49,076 nucleotides of DNA from Marinoscillum sp. (GTDB taxonomy: Bacteria > Bacteroidota > Bacteroidia > Cytophagales > Cyclobacteriaceae): assembly GCA_024305105.1 (NCBI GenBank), contig JAMWZA010000025.1:1-49076 (forward strand). The letters run 5' to 3'. The position numbers were made by a program, and so were the translations under genes. The notes below the pieces were generated by a model. The model made no database searches. It was not told the origin of the DNA and was given only the letters and a program-made list of their open reading frames with translations. Position 1 is the first letter of the stretch; every line of letters begins with the position of its first letter. Positions 42,983 to 49,076 of the stretch are shown here, piece by piece.

Positions 42983-45718
42983 ATGCCACAGGATTTTTTT
43001 GGTATAGAAAAGGAACTTACCACTCCACTCGGAAAACACAAATACTTTTCACTACGGGAATTATCTCAAAAAAGACCGGAAGTAAAAAGCCTTCCTTATG
43101 CTATTCGGATTCTTTTGGAGAATGCTATCCGCAACTACGATGATTTTGCAGTCACAGAAGATCATTTGGAAACTTTGCTGAACTGGCAAAAAACAGCCGG
43201 AAACAAGGATATTCCGTATTCCCCGGCCAGGGTTCTCATGCAGGACTTTACGGGCGTTCCAGCGGTAGTAGATATTGCTTCTATTCGATCTGAAGTGGCC
43301 AGAAAAGGAAAAGATACTGGAAAAACAAACCCTGTAGTGCCAGCTGACATGGTCATAGACCATTCTGTAATGGTCGATTTTTTTGGAACACAAAACTCCT
43401 ACAAGAAAAATGTGGACCTGGAATATCAGCGTAATGAAGAACGATATAAACTATTGAAATGGGCACAAAAAGGCTTTAGTAATTTTTCAGTAGTTCCTCC
43501 AGGAATGGGAATTTGCCATCAGGTGAATCTGGAATATTTGGCAAAAGGGGTGATTGAAAGAGATGGTTATTTATTGCCAGATACGCTTGTTGGTACTGAC
43601 TCTCACACTCCGATGGTCAATGGAATAGGCGTTCTTGGATGGGGTGTTGGCGGAATAGAGGCAGAAGCAGCCATGCTCGGCCAACCAATCTACATGATTC
43701 TACCTGAAGTGGTAGGCCTTAAGTTAACCGGATCCCTTCCTGAGGGAGCCACCTCTACTGATTTGGTATTAACGGTAACCAAACTCCTTCGTGACTATGG
43801 AGTAGTAGGCAAAATCGTTGAAATCTTTGGTCCTGGGCTTGCTCATTTAACTGTTCCAGATAGAGGAACCATTAGTAACATGTCTCCTGAGTTTGGTTGT
43901 ACGGACACACATTGGCCGATAGATGATCAGACCTTAGCTTATATGCTGAAAACAAATCGATCTAAGGAGCATGTAGAAATGGTCAAAAAGTATGCTCAAG
44001 AAAATATGCTTTGGAGAAATCCTGAAGACACCATTCAGTACACGGGTGAGATCGAATTGGACTTGAGTACAGTCGAACCAACAATTTCCGGACCGAAACG
44101 ACCTCAGGATAAAATCTTGCTGAAAGATGCTAAAGATCAAATTATCAGTTTACTAAAAGAGTCACATAGCCGTACCTACATTCCCGTACAGGAACGTACC
44201 GGCAACTGGGCTTACGAAGGTGGTCAGGCTGTTGAGCCAATAGAGGTAGAAACAGGCATCAAGAGTATACCGATGAAGCGTGGAGATGTCAGTTACAACC
44301 TATCTGATGGAGCTGTAGTGATAGCTGCCATTACTTCATGTACTAATACTTCCAATCCGAGCGTAATGATCGGCGCTGGACTTGTCGCCAAAAAAGCTGT
44401 AGAAAGAGGACTGAATGTAAAGCCATGGGTAAAAACATCTCTTGCTCCGGGTTCGAGGGTAGTGACGGATTACCTCGAAAAAGCACATCTTCTACCTTAC
44501 CTGGAAGCACTAAAGTTTCATACAGTAGGTTATGGATGTACTACATGTATTGGTAATTCTGGCGACATGATGCCCGAAGTACAGAAAGCGGTGATTGAAA
44601 ACGATTTGGTGGTGTGTTCTGCCCTATCGGGAAACAGAAACTTTGAAGCCAGAATTCACCCAAATATTAAAATGAACTTCCTGGCATCTCCAATGCTCGT
44701 TGTTGCATATGCGCTTTCCGGGCGTATGGACTTTGACATGAACAATGAGCCACTTGGTATCGACTCGAACGGAGAAGCCATATACCTAAAAGATATCTGG
44801 CCAACATTGGAAGAAATCAATGAAATCATGGATGTGGTCGTAACGCCAGAGGATTATAAGCGTACGTACGAGACCATTTTCGATGGGGATGATGCCTGGC
44901 AAGGATTAAATGCTCCAGAAGGAAATATCTACAAATGGGATGATCAATCAACCTATATTCAGGAAGCTCCATTCTTTAAGGATATATCTGAGGATGTGGC
45001 AGAGCCTGAAGATATTGAAGGGGCTAAGGTTTTGCTTCAGCTGGGCGATATGGTTACAACTGACCATATTTCTCCTGCTGGTAAATTTCAGCCAGAGCAC
45101 CCTGCCGGACAATACTTAACGGAACATGGTGTTCAGCAAAAAGATTTCAACTCCTATGGTTCTCGTAGAGGAAACCATGAAGTAATGATGAGAGGAACTT
45201 TTGCCAATGTGCGCATAAAAAACAAGTTAGCCAACCGGGAAGGCGGATGGACTACCTATCATCCTACTGGTGAAGAAATGCCCGTTTATGATGCTGCTAT
45301 GAAGTATCAGGAAGATAATACGCCTTTGGTGGTCATTGGTGGTAAAGAGTACGGATCAGGGTCGTCCAGGGACTGGGCAGCCAAAGGAACTACACTTCTA
45401 GGCGTAAAAGCTGTCATCACTGAGAGTTATGAGCGTATACACCGATCCAACCTCGTGGGAATGGGTGTTCTGCCATTACAGTTTCTAGAAGGTGAAACTC
45501 AAGACAGTCTGGAGCTTAGTGGAGATGAAACTTATGCCATTCATGGAATCTCATCAGGCTTAACTCCTGGTAAAGAAATCGATGTGACTGCTACAAAACC
45601 TGATGGTTCATCTGTAGAGTTTAAAGCCAAAGTACGGTTGGATTCGTCTGTAGATGTTGCTTACTATAAGCATGGAGGAATTTTGAATTATGTGCTTAGG
45701 AATTTTCTGAAAGACTAA
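42983..45718 (+). CDS. acnA: Aconitate hydratase, AcnA (cytosolic/IRP type)
   Basis: A 911-residue aconitase of the AcnA class when started at the ATG at 42983 (MPQDFFGIEK). The frame is open to a TTG at 42929, but AcnA proteins usually begin as the shorter form. Fe-S ligands are Cys453 (TSCTNTSNPS), Cys519 and Cys522 (GCTTCIGNSG). The core also has GVGGIEAEAAMLGQP and KEYGSGSSRDWAAKGT. AcnA-type enzymes are often stable and stress-related, and in other bacteria they can bind mRNA as apo-protein. Having this gene next to a mitochondrial-type aconitase gives two isoenzymes of the same step. Confidence 0.96.
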   Translation: MPQDFFGIEKELTTPLGKHKYFSLRELSQKRPEVKSLPYAIRILLENAIRNYDDFAVTEDHLETLLNWQKTAGNKDIPYSPARVLMQDFTGVPAVVDIASIRSEVARKGKDTGKTNPVVPADMVIDHSVMVDFFGTQNSYKKNVDLEYQRNEERYKLLKWAQKGFSNFSVVPPGMGICHQVNLEYLAKGVIERDGYLLPDTLVGTDSHTPMVNGIGVLGWGVGGIEAEAAMLGQPIYMILPEVVGLKLTGSLPEGATSTDLVLTVTKLLRDYGVVGKIVEIFGPGLAHLTVPDRGTISNMSPEFGCTDTHWPIDDQTLAYMLKTNRSKEHVEMVKKYAQENMLWRNPEDTIQYTGEIELDLSTVEPTISGPKRPQDKILLKDAKDQIISLLKESHSRTYIPVQERTGNWAYEGGQAVEPIEVETGIKSIPMKRGDVSYNLSDGAVVIAAITSCTNTSNPSVMIGAGLVAKKAVERGLNVKPWVKTSLAPGSRVVTDYLEKAHLLPYLEALKFHTVGYGCTTCIGNSGDMMPEVQKAVIENDLVVCSALSGNRNFEARIHPNIKMNFLASPMLVVAYALSGRMDFDMNNEPLGIDSNGEAIYLKDIWPTLEEINEIMDVVVTPEDYKRTYETIFDGDDAWQGLNAPEGNIYKWDDQSTYIQEAPFFKDISEDVAEPEDIEGAKVLLQLGDMVTTDHISPAGKFQPEHPAGQYLTEHGVQQKDFNSYGSRRGNHEVMMRGTFANVRIKNKLANREGGWTTYHPTGEEMPVYDAAMKYQEDNTPLVVIGGKEYGSGSSRDWAAKGTTLLGVKAVITESYERIHRSNLVGMGVLPLQFLEGETQDSLELSGDETYAIHGISSGLTPGKEIDVTATKPDGSSVEFKAKVRLDSSVDVAYYKHGGILNYVLRNFLKD

Positions 45719-45736
45719 TCAGATTCCGTCTGACCA

Positions 45737-45773
45737 TAAAAAAACCCTGACGAAAATTCGTCAGGGTTTTTTG
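45737..45773. terminator. Bidirectional terminator between acnA and the lipocalin-like gene
   Basis: Near-perfect hairpin AAACCCTGACGAA / TTCGTCAGGGTTT with a four-base loop, with T runs on both strands. It ends transcription of acnA (plus) and of the convergent minus-strand operon ending at 45797. Confidence 0.85.
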
Positions 45774-45796
45774 TTTGCATCTATATAATGCGCAGA

Positions 45797-46225
45797 TCAA
45801 TATTCATCTGCATCATTCTGGTTCATAAGATATCTAATCTGAATATCTCCAGCAGTTGGATTAGAAATCGTTTGCAGTAAATGCAACTTCTCGTAAGACT
45901 GGAACACGATTGCAAAATCGAAAACTGTACTATCTTCTGCAGTAAGGGTTAAATTAGTATCAGTTGCTACCCAATTGCCAACATAGACAAACCCGTTATC
46001 ATCAGTTAAGACAAATGAGTCATCTCTTTCGAGAGTAAACCTATCAAAAACCAATGTAGAAGATGTGGAACCACCACTTCCAGCTGCCTGGCCGTTTACG
46101 TAGTATTCTGTTACCACCCAATCGCCATAGGACATATTGGTTGAGGTAGGCTCTACCGGTTCGGCACAGGAGATGGCATATAGCGCCATCCCTGTTATCA
46201 TTATATAACTAAGTATCTTTCTCAT
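45797..46225 (-). CDS. Small lipocalin-like lipoprotein
   Basis: A 142-residue lipoprotein with lipobox YAISC (Cys20). The remainder has the short-strand pattern of Bacteroidota lipocalin-like domains (GDWVVTEYYVNGQ, DSFVLTDDNGFVYVGNWVA). A Gly/Ser linker lies near 49-55. No ligand or function can be named. It starts only 5 bases after the stop of the large T9SS cargo gene, so it is probably co-transcribed and may go to the cell surface with it. Confidence 0.7.
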   Translation of the reverse strand: MRKILSYIMITGMALYAISCAEPVEPTSTNMSYGDWVVTEYYVNGQAAGSGGSTSSTLVFDRFTLERDDSFVLTDDNGFVYVGNWVATDTNLTLTAEDSTVFDFAIVFQSYEKLHLLQTISNPTAGDIQIRYLMNQNDADEY

Positions 46226-46230
46226 GATTG

Positions 46231-49076
46231 TTATTTTTTAACGATTCTGATGTTTTCAACTTTATTTCCCTGCGTTACAGTCAGGTTATAGATTCCAGCG
46301 TTCAATCGTGAAACGTCGAATTCTTTAACAAACTGCTCTGCATTTTTCTCGAAACTTTCAGAGATCACAATCTGACCAGAAAGAGTCATTATTTGAACTT
46401 TAACTGTCCCGAGCACATCACCAGGTATATCCAGGTTCACTACATCTACTGTAGGGTTAGGATAAGTATTAGCAACGATGTTTTCACCAGCTGTGGTAGG
46501 TGAAACCCTGCCTCCTGCCGAGAGATCAATGGCATTAGAAGTAATGGTACATCCTCCTGCATAATCCGCTTCTACTCGATAAGTAGCAGCATCAATCACT
46601 GTAATGGATGTTGCGCCTTCTTTATTGACCATCTCCACATCGTTTCTAAACCATCTGATTTGATTGGTACCTGCTATAGTCAATACCGTTCCGGATGTAA
46701 CCACACGAAGTGTTGCACCTTCTAACTCAAGCATTAAATTATTAGGTGTCAAAGCAACAGAACCAGATGTCTCGGCAGTACATCCTCCTGTACCATCAGC
46801 ATAAGATACTTGCACATAAACTGGAGTACTCTCAGCTATATCCGGGTAAGAAACCTCTACACTTGCAGATGCTCCTGTTACTTGATTACCAATAAGCTCG
46901 TCAGTATTGAAGTTAATCAACTGATAAGCAAACTCTGGAGATGTTCCAGTGAAAGTCACAACTACTCCTGCTCCACAATCTGCTTCGGATGAAACAGTCA
47001 AGCCTGATGTTGATGGAAGAGGAACTTCTTCAATTGTAATGACATTAGAAAGCTCACTAGCACACCCATCTTCATGTGCCAATACTTCCACTGTGTAATC
47101 TCCTTCTACAGTCACATGAAGTTCATTGGATGAAATAGGCTCACCAATTTCATCTCCATCTAAGTACCACTGGTAGAACGCAGCTCCAGCATCAGCTGTA
47201 AGCGTAACATCTACCTCTCCTTCACAGAAAGTACCTGCACCTGGATCAGTAATTGACACAGCATCAGGTATTTCATAGTAATTAAGAACTACTGGATTCG
47301 TAGCAGTCACACATAAAGAAGTATTGTCATTGATGTTACCAACACTCTGAGTTACCTCGGCATAGTAAACACCACTCTGCATCACTTCAATAGAAGAGGC
47401 TCTGGCACTCAGGCCTGTTATTGCTGTACCGTCTAAGTACCAGGTTACTTGGTAAGAACCACCCGGAAGTCCGTCTACTTCTAAAACAGCCTCATCTTCT
47501 CCACAAACGTCGACAACTTCCATGTTATCAACATCATTTCCATCAACTTCTAGATCAAGATCCAGCTCAGCAAACACGCGAACTTTTACAACCGCCGAAG
47601 TTTCGCTTGCACAGAAGTTATAATTTGCACTGAATGGTGCATTAGCCACTTCTACCGTATAATCTCCAGCTTTTGTCACTTCAAGTGTTTCACTGTTGTT
47701 TTGAAGAACAGTACCATTACGCATCCATTGGTAATGAGTAAAACCTGTTGTAGCTGAAAGAGTTACAGTACCACCTTCACAGAAAGCCAAAGGACCATCT
47801 GCTATGATTACTGGCATTACATCAACTTCATCAAGTATATCTACTGTAAATGTAGGTGACACAGTGGTACATGCATCAGGATTCAAAACATCTGAAACCC
47901 ACTCAACAAAGTACTCCCCATCTTCTTCAATTGAGATTGACACTCCATTTGTTTGCTCCAATTGAACACCATCCTTATAGAGAATGAAAGTTCCCGAACC
48001 ATCGTCTTGATAATCAGTATAGTCTGCAAACTCACGCGTTTGGAAGGTTGTTTTCTCACATCCGATGAAGTTTTGCCCTTCAATCACTGTGTTTTCAGTA
48101 TCAAAATTGTATAGAAGGAAATCTACTATTTCACTTACCTCAACATCCACTTCTTCAGATTCTTCTGAAAGACAAGAGAGGGAGTTTCCAACTTGTACTG
48201 TATAAGTGTCGGCTTCATCCACAGCAATCTCCTGTGTGGTTTCCCCATTGGACCACAAGTAATGAGCGAATCCAGTAGGAGCTGACAAGGTAACCTCATC
48301 ACCATCACATAAAGTAAGCGAACCACCCACAGTAATGACAGGTAGTTCCTCAATTGCATCCACAATATCAACCGTAAATATAGGAGAAGTAGAGGTACAG
48401 CTATTTGGATTTAGGATATCTGAAACCCACTCTACATAGTACTCTCCATCTTCATCAATACTGAATGATGATCCTGTGAATGTTGCATACTCTATACCAT
48501 CTTGATAGACCACATAATCGCCTGAACCAGCGGTTTCAAAAGACCCGTCGTTTTCAATATCCCAGGTACGGAAATCCACCTCTTCACATGCAGTGAAGCT
48601 CTGACCATCGGTTACTACCGTTTGAATATCAGTGTTATATAGTCGGAATTCTACCTTATCCAATACTTCAACATCCACTTCTTCAGACTCTTCAGAAAGA
48701 CAAGAGAAGGTGTTTCCAACTTGTACGGTATAAGTGTCGGCTTCATCTACAGTAATCTCCTGTGTAGTTTCTCCATTGGACCACAAGTAGTACGTAAAGC
48801 CATCAGGGGCTGATAAATTAACAGTATCACCATCACATAATGTAAGCGAACCATTTATTGTAATGACAGGTAGCTCCTCTATTACATCCACAATATCAAC
48901 CGTAAATGTAGGAGAAGTAGAGGTACAGCTATTTGGATTTAGGATATCTGAAACCCACTCCACATAGTACTCTCCATCTTCATCAATGCTGAATGATGAT
49001 CCTGTGAATGTTGCATACTCCATACCATCTTGATAGACCACATAATCGCCTGAACCAGCGGTTTCAAAAGACCCGT
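46231..49076 (-). CDS. Large repeat-rich T9SS cargo protein (partial, N-terminus off right edge)
   Basis: The last about 948 codons of a gene that runs off the right edge; the frame is open to base 49076. The C-terminus is a type A T9SS sorting domain (TYPNPTVDVVNLDIPGDVLG ... RLNAGIYNLTVTQGNKVENIRIV), so the protein is exported by the type IX system and attached to the surface or released. The rest is a chain of immunoglobulin/SprB-like beta units, each with Cys pairs and phrases such as GDTYTV or WSNGETTQEI. The two most upstream units (48021-48548 and 48549-49076) repeat with a period of 528 bases. Adhesion or gliding roles are common for such proteins, but this is inferred from layout. 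Confidence 0.85.
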   Translation of the reverse strand, partial: GSFETAGSGDYVVYQDGMEYATFTGSSFSIDEDGEYYVEWVSDILNPNSCTSTSPTFTVDIVDVIEELPVITINGSLTLCDGDTVNLSAPDGFTYYLWSNGETTQEITVDEADTYTVQVGNTFSCLSEESEEVDVEVLDKVEFRLYNTDIQTVVTDGQSFTACEEVDFRTWDIENDGSFETAGSGDYVVYQDGIEYATFTGSSFSIDEDGEYYVEWVSDILNPNSCTSTSPIFTVDIVDAIEELPVITVGGSLTLCDGDEVTLSAPTGFAHYLWSNGETTQEIAVDEADTYTVQVGNSLSCLSEESEEVDVEVSEIVDFLLYNFDTENTVIEGQNFIGCEKTTFQTREFADYTDYQDDGSGTFILYKDGVQLEQTNGVSISIEEDGEYFVEWVSDVLNPDACTTVSPTFTVDILDEVDVMPVIIADGPLAFCEGGTVTLSATTGFTHYQWMRNGTVLQNNSETLEVTKAGDYTVEVANAPFSANYNFCASETSAVVKVRVFAELDLDLEVDGNDVDNMEVVDVCGEDEAVLEVDGLPGGSYQVTWYLDGTAITGLSARASSIEVMQSGVYYAEVTQSVGNINDNTSLCVTATNPVVLNYYEIPDAVSITDPGAGTFCEGEVDVTLTADAGAAFYQWYLDGDEIGEPISSNELHVTVEGDYTVEVLAHEDGCASELSNVITIEEVPLPSTSGLTVSSEADCGAGVVVTFTGTSPEFAYQLINFNTDELIGNQVTGASASVEVSYPDIAESTPVYVQVSYADGTGGCTAETSGSVALTPNNLMLELEGATLRVVTSGTVLTIAGTNQIRWFRNDVEMVNKEGATSITVIDAATYRVEADYAGGCTITSNAIDLSAGGRVSPTTAGENIVANTYPNPTVDVVNLDIPGDVLGTVKVQIMTLSGQIVISESFEKNAEQFVKEFDVSRLNAGIYNLTVTQGNKVENIRIVKK
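48021..49076 (-). repeat. Tandem 528-base (176-codon) repeats in the T9SS cargo gene
   Basis: The segment 48141-48548 matches 48669-49076 closely at DNA level with an exact offset of 528 bases, without changing the frame. A third, more diverged copy follows downstream (about 47790-48000). The low DNA divergence suggests recent duplication or copy exchange. More copies may lie beyond the right edge. Confidence 0.85.

Overview
The window is from a Bacteroidota chromosome, most likely a free-living polysaccharide degrader of the Cytophagales type. The evidence is a SusC/SusD pair, a hybrid two-component regulator, many lipoproteins, a type IX secretion (T9SS) plug protein, a T9SS cargo protein with a C-terminal sorting domain, a DUF3276/PUR protein, and promoter matches of the TTG-N17-20-TAnnTTTG kind. 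The genus cannot be fixed from the sequence alone.

Layout. 1-1.6 kb: the 5' part of a deoxyhypusine-synthase-family gene (cut by the left edge) and a Fic-family gene. 1.8-25.6 kb: a polysaccharide utilization locus. Its minus-strand order is GH3 (lipoprotein), GH3 (membrane-anchored), a decayed COQ4-like gene on the plus strand, the hybrid sensor/regulator, SusC, SusD, a three-domain surface glycan-binding lipoprotein, BACON-GH5, GH2 and PA14-containing GH31. This gene set matches the known Bacteroidota xyloglucan loci: GH5 would cut the backbone at the surface, SusCD would import oligosaccharides, and GH31 (alpha-xylosidase), GH2 (beta-galactosidase) and GH3 (beta-glucosidases) would complete breakdown. 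No fucosidase is seen in the window. 25.7-29.7 kb: a BNR-4 beta-propeller lipoprotein and a DUF5916 outer-membrane protein.

29.9-34.1 kb: an ECF sigma factor overlapping a membrane-spanning, barrel-like protein that may act as anti-sigma factor, followed by a 42-residue membrane protein candidate. Divergent from it is the T9SS plug gene, whose 3' end overlaps a convergent Cas6-family gene that has no cas partner and no CRISPR array in this window. 34.2-45.7 kb: housekeeping genes. These are ychF, an AI-2E-family permease, the PUR-family protein, a DUF58 protein, a ferredoxin and acyl-CoA reductase that are divergently transcribed, an unknown lipoprotein, and two different aconitases facing away from each other. 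45.8 kb to the right edge: a small lipocalin-like lipoprotein and a large repeat-rich T9SS cargo protein cut by the edge.

The points most worth checking are the lone Cas6, the disrupted COQ4-like gene, the copied 3' ends of the two GH3 genes, the terminator inside the xyloglucan gene row, and the sigma / barrel protein / mini-protein module.
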